From contig NZ_JAFKIC010000124.1 in NCBI RefSeq assembly GCF_017306585.1, positions 1 through 57,080 of the forward strand: a stretch of 57,080 bases of DNA, in the 5' to 3' direction. Every line of letters begins with the position of its first letter. Position 1 is the first letter of the stretch. The notes under the pieces are model-generated. The model was not told where the DNA came from and did no database searches. It saw only the letters and a program-made list of their open reading frames with translations. This DNA comes from Mesorhizobium sp. (GTDB taxonomy: Bacteria > Pseudomonadota > Alphaproteobacteria > Rhizobiales > Rhizobiaceae). Below are positions 28,401 to 36,664 of this stretch, one piece after another. Both the position numbers and the translations under genes were made by a program.

Positions 28401-29060
28401 GACGCGATCCTGCGCCATGTTTTCCGGCTCGGTCAGGCGGAAGGCCACTTCCGTCATCGATTGCGCGGCGATGCGCATGTCCTGGGCGCGGCGAATCATT
28501 GCCGCGAAGGCCCAGAACAGGATCACCGGCACGATTGCCGCGACCGCCAGGCCGATCAGCTCGGGGCGGGCAAAGAACTGGTCGAGCGTGCGGATCTGCC
28601 AGATGCTCGGTCCGAAAAGCAGGTTCGCCAGGCCGCCCGCACCCGCGATCCAGGCGAGCGAGACGAAGGCGATGACCCAGTAGATGGTGTTGGAGGCGCG
28701 CCGGTTGAGGCTGTGAAGAAGCGTCTTGTAATCCTTCTGGCGGTCGTCGTTGGCTGGCGCGAAACCGGCTGGCTGGGCGCTGGCGCGCGTCTCGACCGGG
28801 CGCAGTTCTGCCGGTTTGGCTTTGGGCGCGGGCTTTGCCGGTTGGGCCTGGCTGACGACGGGTGCGGGCTGCTGGTTGCGTCCCTCGCGGGCCAGTTCGT
28901 CGGCCGCCTGGGATATCTGCGCTTCCAGATCTTCCATCGAAGCGGCGATGTCGAGGTCGCCGCTGCCGGCGTCGCTGCCGAGGTCTATGTCGAGCGCTTT
29001 TTCCAGTTCCCTGGCCACGTCGCTGTCGAGATTTCTTGTCGTCGTTGGTTTCTTCGCCAT
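22479..29060 (-). CDS. rgsE: Giant polar-growth coiled-coil protein, GPR/RgsE family
   Basis: A 2193-residue protein resembling the Growth Pole Ring protein of Agrobacterium and RgsE of Sinorhizobium, which organise unipolar growth in Hyphomicrobiales. Order: a cytoplasmic acidic N-terminus; a Pro/Ala linker (~64-105); two transmembrane helices (~126-149 'YWVIAFVSLAWIAGAGGLAN', ~167-189 'ELIGLAVAAIVPVILFWAFA'); a rod of some 1600 residues; a Pro/Arg-rich linker; and a conserved C-terminal ~115-residue domain ('LSVDIARAIDHDASIELWNR'). The rod contains two repeat zones, listed separately. The ATG at 29060 ('MAKKPTTTRN') is preferred over the longer frame to 29252, since the extra residues look untranslated and GAAGG lies just upstream. 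It is divergent from the Hpt gene. The family assignment rests on size, topology and apolipoprotein-like repeats. Confidence 0.82.
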   Translation of the reverse strand: MAKKPTTTRNLDSDVARELEKALDIDLGSDAGSGDLDIAASMEDLEAQISQAADELAREGRNQQPAPVVSQAQPAKPAPKAKPAELRPVETRASAQPAGFAPANDDRQKDYKTLLHSLNRRASNTIYWVIAFVSLAWIAGAGGLANLLFGPSIWQIRTLDQFFARPELIGLAVAAIVPVILFWAFAAMIRRAQDMRIAAQSMTEVAFRLTEPENMAQDRVMMIGQAVRREVAAMGEGIERTLARAVELETLVHSEVNQIERSYSENENRIRSLVDGLGSEREAVVTHAERVRASIAGAHETLRDEIGAASDIIRDSILNASTKLSMTITNSGDTLIDRINESSMSIFDSVEGRLDNITDRLSTSGEAFASLLDTRIAKLTDTTDGLTRSLTDLLDDRTTGMVSLLGGAARTLSSEFEASLNGIERTLAERGQALISEFQTRAEALDTGTQKLNAALEARARQINETLVERAREIAHTFAESKDTLAAMIDQGKTQIGADMADIVTSTSSMLEARASDFAGRMEAARHVVSRSFDSDIQRLADARVGIEEAVENHSRKLSESRERMAAAMQADLAKFAEGRAGIDAAVTNQVQKLAEGRNLIARALEEDLRKVNESRAAIDASLGSHLERLEEGRNRLSLALNEDSGKLVQARTIIDEMVAGHVGKLAEGRNILSRALEADLGKLSDSRAGIDGLVAGQVEKIAEGRAVLAKALENDIAGIKSLIEAHSAKIAEDRSQLGRSLESDLSGIRGLLDDHSGRLANDRSLLSQMLEADLAKLAESRSSIDGLVAGQVEKLAEGRDILKRALESDLNTIKGVISSQSEKLAEDRGQLSRVLEADLQNVNSVIADHMNKLVQDRSTLSKALEDDLAKLAESRSSIDGLVTGQVEKLAEGRDILRRALEADLNAVRNTVADQSQKLVDDRAQFTRALEADLESVNGLVNSHSDRLALERSALSKALETDLETVAKHVNDHSDRLVQERTALSKALDTDLEAVATHVNSHTDRLAQDRSTLSRALEADLLTVSGHANNHAERLVQERSNLSRALEDDLAKLAESRSSIDGLVAGQVEKLAEGRDVLKRALEADLAKLAESRSSIDGLVAGQVEKLAEGRDVLKRALEADLAKLAESRSSIDGLVAGQVEKLSEGRDILKRALEADLQRLTESRGEMDDIIAGHVGKLADGRNMLSRALEDDLAKLADARKDVDRSLSGHIDQIAARSTDISAVIAADVEKIEQAFSRQTGIIEERAGTMERALSTGVDNVRSVLEKSAVFVAGALREKVLEVTSTLHEQAGAAFSDADRKIAERAEQTSAALLARAEDIARTFEEADRRLHARAEDTSNALLARADDTSSSLMARAQEAADQLAARAGEIAGTFDVADQKLAARAQATTDQLAARAQDTADQLAARASEIAGAFDAADQKLVARAVETAQSLAARAGDILRNFESADQRLGMRIGESAEALAARASDLGRIFDAADQQLVARIAEGSDALSSRASEIGRIFDDADQRLVSRIANSTSTIGEHAETIVGAFASTEQRVADRARQTGQEMAVHAREIEQALAGADERLASSAAAAAARVEEQIASVENRLAYTTETMGQRLNEQVSTAEAQLVSRANVIAETFTAVGQHIGQSTNDAAKTIGANTRELNTMLAARSAEMSKILDETARPLVERFAQGGSELQKSMEEVTERATEKLRSENAALVNALASRTAETLSAVEGARSSLSDSVADLIGRMTKSSSQLGQLIEQAAVNLGQVDERLTGSTQSFAATTEKAAQTFASSARLVDSNTTRLTELSSSTLREVASIATKFDEHSRLLASASDLLSSAQSNLEHTLERQSSLEDLAVGLVKKSEDLERVMRSFENLVGQTLQNAEGKTMESADKIRNAITDVVDSATKRFADATEEMRRTAGSIKSELDLTRAELKKGVIEMPEEAKESTSAIRRAVSEQINALKELSDIVAKSGRGGGDGSEPRPLRPAPQAPAARPAEPPRRAPAPQPELRTPQAPLGGAGLRGTLDLERPAETASRPRADANTRAPQGGWVRDLLSAASNEADLRPAAPQAPAETPRAAPAQRSPLHVVESLNSLSVDIARAIDHDASIELWNRYRRGERDVFTRRLYTLKGQQTFDEIRRKYQAEAEFRAAVDRYCDDFEKLLKDVSRNDRDNIMAQTYLTSDTGKVYTMLAHASGRLH
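24372..25166 (-). repeat. rgsE repeat zone B: eight modules on a 29-residue base
   Basis: Second in-frame repeat zone, separated from zone A by 70 residues. Modules usually start 'ADQ(K/R)L' and contain 'LAARA'. Their lengths in order are 29, 51, 40, 29, 29, 29, 29 and 29 residues, which exactly fill 795 bases. The longer ones equal 29 plus one or two 11-residue hendecads. Beyond 24372 the pattern decays. Confidence 0.85.
25377..27455 (-). repeat. rgsE repeat zone A: 21 modules of 36 or 29 residues
   Basis: In-frame protein repeats. Counting every module from 'DIQRLADARVGI' to 'DISAVIAA' gives twelve modules of 36 residues and nine of 29 (total 693 residues), which exactly fills 25377-27455. 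Most modules begin with Asp-Leu and end with a segment like 'RALEA'. The 36-mers differ from the 29-mers by one extra heptad. Three consecutive 36-mers (25593-25916) are nearly identical at protein level ('LAESRSSIDGLVAGQVEKL'), and isolated copies recur at 26352-26459 and 26634-26741. Confidence 0.9.
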
Positions 29061-29202
29061 GCCTTCGCTACCCTGTACTAGCTGCCGCGGGCTTATAATT
29101 CTGGTTGTCGTACCCCCGCACAGGAGGCTGAAAAATGGACCTTCGTATCGTAATGACACAGGGGGGTAAAGAAAACATGCATTCCGCGGGATACGTAAAA
29201 CT

Positions 29203-29219
29203 TTAAATATAAGGTTAAC
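29203..29219. promoter_or_regulatory. CtrA-like half-site pair TTAA-N8-TTAAC in the rgsE/Hpt divergent region
   Basis: The AT-rich centre of the 29061-29332 gap has TTAA at 29203-29206 and TTAAC at 29215-29219. The Caulobacter CtrA consensus is TTAA-N7-TTAAC, so the spacing is one base too long. Read with N7, the left half is TAAA. A GANTC (CcrM) site is at 29287-29291. It is plausible for a cell-cycle-timed polar-growth gene but weak on its own. Confidence 0.3.
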
Positions 29220-29332
29220 GGAAGCGTGATTTGGGCGCCGCTTTCGCAACATTTTTCCGCGCCATTCATTAACCCGTTGTCCACTGGATTCGCCTAATTT
29301 TCCGGGCGGCCAAAGTAACGGAGTTCGAGTTC

Positions 29333-29701
29333 ATGCGTGGCGAAAGCGGCATTGCCTTCTCAATGCCCGGGGGCGACGTATCGGGAACCAGGCAGTCCCG
29401 GCCGGTCGATTTGGCACACCTTTCCCGGCAGACGATGGGTGACCGCGCCCTGGAGCAGGAAGTGCTGGCGCTGTTTGTACAGCAGGCGCTGTCGGTGCGC
29501 GACAAAATAGTCGATGCTGATCTCAAGGATCGGCTCTTGCTCGCCCATGGGCTGAAAGGGTCGGCACGCGGCGTCGGCGCCTTTGCTATCGCCGATTGCG
29601 CCGCCGAGATCGAACAACGGCCGCAAGACAGCCAGACGCTCAAGCGCCTTGGCAAGCTGATCGACGAAGTGCGCGATTTCATCGCCGCCATCAGCCGCTG
29701 A
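29333..29701 (+). CDS. Hpt (histidine phosphotransfer) domain protein
   Basis: A 122-residue single-domain phosphotransfer protein. The phosphorylatable histidine is H72 in 'LLLAHGLKGSARGVGA', matching the HxLKGS signature of Hpt domains. The rest is a four-helix bundle ('LEQEVLALFVQQALSVRDKI', 'TLKRLGKLIDEVRDFIAAI'). The N-terminal ~25 residues are variable. It would relay phosphate between a hybrid kinase and a response regulator, but no kinase or receiver gene is adjacent. The ATG at 29333 has GGAG 8 bases upstream. It is divergent from rgsE, so the two may share control signals. Confidence 0.85.
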   Translation: MRGESGIAFSMPGGDVSGTRQSRPVDLAHLSRQTMGDRALEQEVLALFVQQALSVRDKIVDADLKDRLLLAHGLKGSARGVGAFAIADCAAEIEQRPQDSQTLKRLGKLIDEVRDFIAAISR

Positions 29702-29802
29702 TTTCAGTTTGCGACAAAAACGTCACCGGGCGGCGCTTTCGCGCGGCAGTTGACTTGTTCGCCGGAGTGATTATCTCGGCGGAAACTCGCTTCAGGTGAC
29801 AA

Positions 29803-31243
<1,441 letters not shown>

Positions 31244-31247
31244 GGCT

Positions 31248-32729
31248 TTACTCCGACAGGATCGGCGCGGGATCGTCGATATGGCCGCGAAGCTCTTTCT
31301 CCGGCATCAGCGTCAGCGTGACGAGCCCCAGCAATAGGGTGACGGCGGCGACGAGAAAGATCATCACGAAGGGTTGGACCGACGCGATATGTCCGGTCAC
31401 CTGCACGCCTTCGCCGGCCAGCGGCAGGCCAAAGCCCAGGGCGACGGCGCCGAGCATCGCCACACCCAGGGCACTGCCCAGCGAGCGCAGGAAGGTCAGC
31501 ACACCCGTCGCGACGCCGAGATGGATGCGGTCGACGGCATTCTGCACCGAGACGGTGGTGACCGGAAATGTCGTCCCGGTTCCCAGCCCGATACAGACGG
31601 TCAGCACCTCGACGACCAGCAGCGATGCATGGCCGGCTACAAAGGCGAGCAGGCCCAGGCACAATATCGAGAAGATGACGCCGAACATCGCAATTCGCTT
31701 GTAGTGGGTGAAGCGCGGTATCAGGCGGCCGCTGGAGGCGGCGCCGGCCACGGTTCCAAGCAGAAGGCCGAGCATTGCAATGCCGGACTCGCTTGCCGTC
31801 AGGCCGATGATCGATTGCAGATAGACGGGCAGATACACGGCAAGGCCGACGCTGGAGGCCTGCAGCAGGAACATCGACAGCGTGCCGGCCAGGACGATCG
31901 GGTTGCCCAGCACTTCGAGCGAGATGAGCGGTTCGGCCGCCCGCATCAGCCTCAGGGCAAAGGCGCCCCAGAAAACCGCGGAGCAGGCCAGCACGCCGAT
32001 GACTTCCGGCGATATCCAGGGATAGGCGCTGCCGCCCCAGTTCAGCGCCAGCAGCAGCAGGGCGGTGGCCACGATGAGCAGCAATGCGCCGAGGCCGTCG
32101 ATGCTGTGGTTCTTGGCGGCGATCGGCAGCTTCTTGAGCGGCCTGTTGATGATGGCCATGGCAAGGAAGCCGAGCGGGATGTTGATCCAGAAGATCAGCG
32201 ACCAGTGCAGATGTTCGGCGAAGGTGCCGCCCAGCAGCGGCCCGGCGACGCTGGCGACGGCCCAAGTGCCGGAAAACCACGCGGCATAGCGCGCCCGTTC
32301 GCGTGGCGGGACGAGGTCGCCGACCACGGTCTGCGTCAGCGCGAACAGGCCACCGCCGCCGGCACCCTGGATCGCGCGCCCCAGCACAAGGACGAACATG
32401 TTGGGCGCCAGCGCGCTGACCAGTGATCCGGCCAGAAAGATCAGGATCGCGGCATAGACGGTCGGCCGGCGCCCATAGACGTCGGAAATCTTGCCGTAGA
32501 GCGGCGCCACGGCGGTCGCCGTCAGCAGATAGCCGGTGACGATCCATGGCAGGTAATCGGCATGGCCAAGCGCGCGCCCGATGGTCGGCATGGCCGGCGC
32601 GACGATGGTCTGGTCGAGCGCCGCCAGCAGCATCGACAGCAGAACGCCGCCGATGATGGCATTCTTTTCGCTTTCGCTCAGCGGCGCGGCTGTAGCCGCC
32701 ATTGCCTGCTTGTCGACAGCCTGATCCAT
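31248..32729 (-). CDS. MFS drug exporter, DHA2 (14-TM, EmrB/QacA) type
   Basis: A 493-residue multidrug efflux protein driven by the proton gradient. DHA2 features: 'LLAALDQTIVAPAMPTIG' in helix 1, 'GKISDVYGRRPTVYAA' (motif A), 'LGRAIQGAGGGGLFALTQTV' (motif B) and 'SVAGPLLGGTFAEH' (motif C), with about 14 membrane segments. The N-terminus is a short hydrophilic stretch and the C-terminus is cytoplasmic. The substrate is unknown. No regulator or membrane-fusion partner is adjacent, so it probably exports across the inner membrane only. The 32730-32960 gap on its 5' side shows no further gene. Confidence 0.88.
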   Translation of the reverse strand: MDQAVDKQAMAATAAPLSESEKNAIIGGVLLSMLLAALDQTIVAPAMPTIGRALGHADYLPWIVTGYLLTATAVAPLYGKISDVYGRRPTVYAAILIFLAGSLVSALAPNMFVLVLGRAIQGAGGGGLFALTQTVVGDLVPPRERARYAAWFSGTWAVASVAGPLLGGTFAEHLHWSLIFWINIPLGFLAMAIINRPLKKLPIAAKNHSIDGLGALLLIVATALLLLALNWGGSAYPWISPEVIGVLACSAVFWGAFALRLMRAAEPLISLEVLGNPIVLAGTLSMFLLQASSVGLAVYLPVYLQSIIGLTASESGIAMLGLLLGTVAGAASSGRLIPRFTHYKRIAMFGVIFSILCLGLLAFVAGHASLLVVEVLTVCIGLGTGTTFPVTTVSVQNAVDRIHLGVATGVLTFLRSLGSALGVAMLGAVALGFGLPLAGEGVQVTGHIASVQPFVMIFLVAAVTLLLGLVTLTLMPEKELRGHIDDPAPILSE

Positions 32730-32960
32730 AAGAGTTCGTCCGTATGCTTGCGCGCTTTGCCGCTCACCGATTGGGCTTCATGACTGGTCTGCCGGCCGCG
32801 CTATCGGTCGTGGTGTTCGTTCTTGCCGGGGTGACCTGCCAACCCATGATATGTCGCCCGATATAGGCCGATTTCGACCGGCGCTCGAAAAAAATCCAAA
32901 GCTGGCATCATGCTTCGGTTCGATTGGCTTGCCGGCAGGGGTTTGACGCAGCAACCAGAG

Positions 32961-33581
32961 TTACGCCGGCGGCAGCTGGCCATTTTCGATGCGCTCCATA
33001 CGGTAGCGCAGGAGCCGCAGGATGCGGCTCTCGAAATTGACGCCTTCGACGCGATCGAACTGCACCTGGGCGCGGTCATGCTTGGCGAGGATGTCGGCTG
33101 TGATCTCGGCGGCCTTGACCTTTGCCGCGTCGCAATCCTTTTGCGGATAGCTCGCCTTCAGCGCGTCTTCCAGTTCGCGGGCGTGATTCTTGGCGATTTC
33201 GACGTGGCGCTCCTCGTGGCGCTTGATGTCGGCCGACAGCGTGTCCCAGAACAGCCGCACATCGGCGTCCGCCTTTCGCGGCCGGCGCCATTCCGGGAGG
33301 ATCACCTTGACCTTGACGGTCACGACGGCGTCGGCGATCCGGCAGGAGCCTCGTTGCGCCGCATAGCTGATACGGGTTGTGAAGGCCATCTGCGTGGCCC
33401 CGGGGTGGCGCGAGCCGGTGCTTTTGACTTGCGGCCCGTGTTTGGAAAGCTGCTTCTCGATATCGTCGAGCGTGCTGCCGCCGATGGAAAAATAGCTGTA
33501 TGTCTTGACCAGATTGGCCGCGCCCGCCGGCAGGGCGGTTACAGCAAGCAGCAATGCGCAGAGCAGGGGTCGTTTCATCAT
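32961..33581 (-). CDS. Secreted DUF922 putative Zn-dependent protease
   Basis: A 206-residue exported protein with signal peptide 'RPLLCALLLAVTALPAGAA'. The HEXXH zinc motif is 'HEERH' at residues 122-126, within 'SADIKRHEERHVEIAKNHA', as in DUF922, a family annotated as predicted secreted Zn-dependent proteases. Activity is not demonstrated for this family as far as I know. The ATG at 33581 has GAGAGG about 5 bases upstream, so a longer frame starting at 33680 is rejected. It is divergent from folP, ~98 bases apart. Confidence 0.8.
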   Translation of the reverse strand: MMKRPLLCALLLAVTALPAGAANLVKTYSYFSIGGSTLDDIEKQLSKHGPQVKSTGSRHPGATQMAFTTRISYAAQRGSCRIADAVVTVKVKVILPEWRRPRKADADVRLFWDTLSADIKRHEERHVEIAKNHARELEDALKASYPQKDCDAAKVKAAEITADILAKHDRAQVQFDRVEGVNFESRILRLLRYRMERIENGQLPPA

Positions 33582-33679
33582 GTTGCCTCTCGATCCACCT
33601 TGCTTTACGGCCATTGCCGGCGCAACGGAATTGATCCTTTGCGGATCACGCATCCTTGATGAACCATGGTTGGTATCCA

Positions 33680-34543
33680 ATGACGGCGAGGCAATGGCAA
33701 CTGGCCCATGGACGCCATATCGACCTCGGCGGCAAGGCCGTGGTCGTCGGGATCCTAAACGTCACCCCCGACAGCTTCTCCGATGGCGGCCTTTTTCATG
33801 ACCCAGAAACGGCGCTGATTCAGGCCCGGCGCTTGATGGCGGAAGGGGCGGGGATCATCGACGTCGGCGGGGAATCGACCCGCCCCGGCTCCGCCGCTAT
33901 ATCGGCCGGCGAGGAGCAGGCGCGCATCCTGCCCGTGATCGAGGCTTTGTCGAAATCCGGCGATGTGCTGATTTCCGTCGACACCTATCGTGCCGACACC
34001 GCGCGGCTCGCGGTGGCCGCGGGCGCGCATATCGTCAACGATGTCTGGGGCCTGCAGCGCGAACCCGAGATCGCGAGGGTCGCGGCGCAAACCGGCGCGG
34101 GGCTGATCATCATGCACACCGGACGGGATCGCGAAAAGCTGCCCGATGTGATCGCCGATCAGTTCATGTTCCTCGAAAAATCACTGGAGATCGCGCGCCG
34201 GTACGGCATCGCGGACGATCACATCGTGCTCGATCCCGGTTTCGGTTTCGCCAAGGAGACGGCGGAGGAAAACCTCGACCTGATGGCGCGTTTTTCGGAA
34301 CTGCACGCACTCGGCTTCCCGCTGATGGCCGGTACCTCGCGAAAACGTTTCATTGGCACCGTCACCGGCCGCGATGCGGCCGACCGCGCCGCCGGAACGG
34401 CGGCGACGAGCGCCATTCTCAGGCTCAAGGGCGCGCATCTGTTTCGCGTCCATGATGTCGCAATCAACGTGGACGCGCTGGCCATGGCGGATGCTATGCT
34501 GGCGCGACAAACCGCCAAGCCGGACCACAGATCGGAACGCTGA
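33680..34543 (+). CDS. folP: Dihydropteroate synthase
   Basis: Condenses p-aminobenzoate with dihydropterin pyrophosphate in folate synthesis, and is the sulfonamide target. It has 287 residues from the ATG at 33680, and an in-frame ATG at 33659 is the alternative start. Signatures: 'VVGILNVTPDSFSDGG', 'IIDVGGESTRPGS', 'HIVNDVWG', 'DDHIVLDPGFGFAKE' and 'MAGTSRKRFIG'. First gene of a compact folP-folB-folK cluster (4-base gap to folB), a typical alphaproteobacterial arrangement. Confidence 0.95.
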   Translation: MTARQWQLAHGRHIDLGGKAVVVGILNVTPDSFSDGGLFHDPETALIQARRLMAEGAGIIDVGGESTRPGSAAISAGEEQARILPVIEALSKSGDVLISVDTYRADTARLAVAAGAHIVNDVWGLQREPEIARVAAQTGAGLIIMHTGRDREKLPDVIADQFMFLEKSLEIARRYGIADDHIVLDPGFGFAKETAEENLDLMARFSELHALGFPLMAGTSRKRFIGTVTGRDAADRAAGTAATSAILRLKGAHLFRVHDVAINVDALAMADAMLARQTAKPDHRSER

Positions 34544-34547
34544 CCCC

Positions 34548-34907
34548 ATGTATGTCATCCGCATGAAGAACTGCGCCTTCTTTGCCCGGCACGGCGTGCT
34601 GGACGAGGAGGAGAGGCTTGGCCAGCGCTTCTATGTCGACGCGTCTCTGACTGTCGAACCGGGACGTGCGCTGGTCGACGACGCCATCGGGGAAACCGTG
34701 AATTACGGTGTCGCTTTCACGGTGATCGAGGAGATCATCACCGGACACAGGCGCTTCCTGATCGAGGCGCTGGCACTCGAGGTGGCGAAGGCGCTGACGT
34801 CGCGCTTTCCGCAGATCCGTAAGGCCGAGATCACGGTGCGCAAGCCGAACGCTCCGGTACCCGGCGTGCTCGATTATGTCGAGGTGACCGTTGTCTGGCC
34901 AGAGTAA
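34548..34907 (+). CDS. folB: Dihydroneopterin aldolase
   Basis: Converts dihydroneopterin to hydroxymethyl-dihydropterin plus glycolaldehyde. The 119-residue length is typical. Motifs: 'NCAFFARHGVLDEEERLGQR' with the substrate-side residues, 'ETVNYGVAFTVI', 'LIEALALEVAKAL' and 'VRKPNAPVPG' with the catalytic lysine. The ATG at 34548 comes four bases after the folP stop, and folK overlaps its 3' end by 17 bases. Confidence 0.95.
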   Translation: MYVIRMKNCAFFARHGVLDEEERLGQRFYVDASLTVEPGRALVDDAIGETVNYGVAFTVIEEIITGHRRFLIEALALEVAKALTSRFPQIRKAEITVRKPNAPVPGVLDYVEVTVVWPE

Positions 34908-35409
34908 CACCGTTTATATCAGCCTCGGCGGCAATCTCGGCGACCCGGCCGCCTCGATGGCCGCGGCGCTTCGCCTGCTCGACGCCGACGCGGAGACAAA
35001 TGTCACCGCCGTCTCCTCGCTCTACCGCACGCCCCCCTGGGGAAAGCTCGACCAGCCGGATTTCCTCAACGCCGCCGCCGGCCTGTCGACCCGGCTTTCA
35101 CCTCGGGAACTGCTCGACCTCTGCCTCGAAGCGGAACGCAAGCTGAAGCGTGTTCGGGAAGAGCGGTGGGGGCCGCGTCTGATCGATATCGACATCCTGG
35201 TGTTCGGCGAACGCGTCATCCACGAGACGGGGCTCGAAGTTCCGCATCCGCGCATGCTGGAGCGGGCTTTCGTGCTGGCGCCGCTGGCCGAGATCGCGCC
35301 CGATCTGGCGGTTGGCGGAAAAACTGTGGCCGAGCGCCTCGGCGGGGTCGATGCGGCCGGCATCGAGCGGTTGCCATCCGGCCGTGACTGGTGGCTGGGG
35401 CGGAGCTGA
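34891..35409 (+). CDS. folK: 2-amino-4-hydroxy-6-hydroxymethyldihydropteridine pyrophosphokinase
   Basis: Transfers pyrophosphate from ATP to hydroxymethyl-dihydropterin, the step between FolB and FolP. The protein has 172 residues. Motifs: 'VYISLGGNLGDPAASM', 'SSLYRTPPWGKLDQPDFLNA' and 'RWGPRLIDIDILVFGERV' with the Asp pair that binds Mg-ATP, then 'EVPHPRMLERAFVLAPLAEI'. Translation seems to start at TTG 34891 inside the folB 3' end (17-base overlap), which implies coupling. No ATG in frame precedes the conserved first strand. Confidence 0.93.
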   Translation: MSGQSNTVYISLGGNLGDPAASMAAALRLLDADAETNVTAVSSLYRTPPWGKLDQPDFLNAAAGLSTRLSPRELLDLCLEAERKLKRVREERWGPRLIDIDILVFGERVIHETGLEVPHPRMLERAFVLAPLAEIAPDLAVGGKTVAERLGGVDAAGIERLPSGRDWWLGRS

Positions 35410-35432
35410 GCGTTGTAAGGGGCAGTTCCCGA

Positions 35433-35990
35433 CTACAGCATCCTCGCCAGTACGCCATCCCTGCGGAAAAAATGATGCCAAAGCGCTGCCAGCACATGCA
35501 GGCTGAGGATCGCGTAAAGGCAATAGGCGCCATATTCGTGGATCCGGGCGGCGACTTTCTCCAGAGGCTTGTCGAGCGGCAGGAGGTCGGGCCACTGGAA
35601 CAGCCCGAACCATGGCAGGTCATGGCCACCGGCCGCAGAGGTCACATATCCAGCGAGCGGCATGAGGATCATCAGCACGTAGAGCAGCATGTGCGTGCAA
35701 CGGGCGGCATAGTGAACCAAGGCGCCAAACGGCTGGCGATTGGCCGGTTCGCCTAGGGAAAGCCTGAGCGGCAGGCGGATCGCTATCAAGACCAGCGCCG
35801 TCATGCCGAGCGACTTGTGCACGTCGAGCAGGGCGCGGCGCAGCGGCGTTCCCGGCTCGAGATACGAGCAGTAGAGGCCGATCGCGAGCGCCGAGATGAT
35901 GACAATGGCCATCAGCCAGTGCAGAACGCGCTGGGATGGCCGGTACCGCGACGACGGCATATCCGAGGCGGCCTCGGTGACAGTGGACAT
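35433..35990 (-). CDS. Cytochrome b561-family protein
   Basis: A 185-residue inner-membrane di-haem b protein with about four helices. Likely haem-ligand histidines sit in 'RVLHWLMAIVIISALAIGL', 'LLDVHKSLGMTALVLIAIRL', 'TRCTHML' (written loosely; the residues are ARCTHMLLYVLM) and 'YAILSLHVLAALWHHFF'. The family transfers electrons, for example from the quinone pool to superoxide or periplasmic acceptors. The ATG at 35990 is preceded by GGAGAG. The longer open frame to 36167 overlaps the DUF924 gene and is rejected. It is convergent with folK, 23 bases apart. Confidence 0.85.
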   Translation of the reverse strand: MSTVTEAASDMPSSRYRPSQRVLHWLMAIVIISALAIGLYCSYLEPGTPLRRALLDVHKSLGMTALVLIAIRLPLRLSLGEPANRQPFGALVHYAARCTHMLLYVLMILMPLAGYVTSAAGGHDLPWFGLFQWPDLLPLDKPLEKVAARIHEYGAYCLYAILSLHVLAALWHHFFRRDGVLARML

Positions 35991-36105
35991 GGGCTCTCCG
36001 GCGGTCTCGAAAACGATGAGACCCAGGCGATCGGCCGGAATGTGGTTGATTTGACGGCTGGCGCGTTCACCTCTTCGCGAGCGGGACGTGCTGGACCGGA
36101 AGGTA

Positions 36106-36651
36106 TCAGCCGGAGAAGCCACCTTCGTCGAGAAACGCCTTTTCCTGCGCCGTGGTTTCCCGGCCAAGCATCCTGTTGCGATGCGGAAAGCGGCCGAAGC
36201 GCTGGATGATGTCGCGATGTTCCAGCGCGTATTTCAGATTGAACTCGGCCCTGGCGGTATGCAGTTCGACCGATATGTCCTGGTCGGCAAGATCTTCCGA
36301 ATGTTCGAACGGCAGGTAGAGAAACACCCGCACCTGCGGTTCCAGCGCCAGGTCATGCCCGGCCGCGACCGCCCTTTGCGCGAAATGCTTCGCCAGCGGG
36401 TCGGTGGCGTACATGTGGCCGGTGCCGCGAAAGCAGTTTCGCGGAAACTGATCGAGCAGGATCATCAGCGCCAGCGATCCCTCGGCATGATCTGACCATC
36501 GGTCATGTTCACGCCGCGCGGCCGCATAGTGCAGATCGAGAAAGCGGTTGCGGAAATCGGTATCGAAAGCGTCGTTCTTCTCGAACCAGGCGTCCTCGCC
36601 GGCGTCGCGCCAGAATTTGGTGACGGACAGGGCTATTCTATCCAATTCCAT
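36106..36651 (-). CDS. DUF924 family protein
   Basis: A 181-residue soluble helical protein of the DUF924 family (tetratricopeptide-like fold). Characteristic stretches are 'VTKFWRDAGEDAWFEKNDAF', 'LALMILLDQFPRNCFRGTG', 'FLYLPFEHSEDLADQDISV' and 'RFGRFPHRNRMLGRETTAQE'. Function unknown. It lies 13 bases downstream of the Kef-type antiporter on the same strand, so the two are probably co-transcribed. Confidence 0.88.
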   Translation of the reverse strand: MELDRIALSVTKFWRDAGEDAWFEKNDAFDTDFRNRFLDLHYAAARREHDRWSDHAEGSLALMILLDQFPRNCFRGTGHMYATDPLAKHFAQRAVAAGHDLALEPQVRVFLYLPFEHSEDLADQDISVELHTARAEFNLKYALEHRDIIQRFGRFPHRNRMLGRETTAQEKAFLDEGGFSG

Positions 36652-36664
36652 GCTGTTCCCTTAT

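Noticed and set aside
29061-29252. 64-codon N-terminal extension of rgsE
   Set aside because: It begins without a good ribosome binding site and runs through AT-rich promoter-like DNA. The MAKKP start fits the family better.
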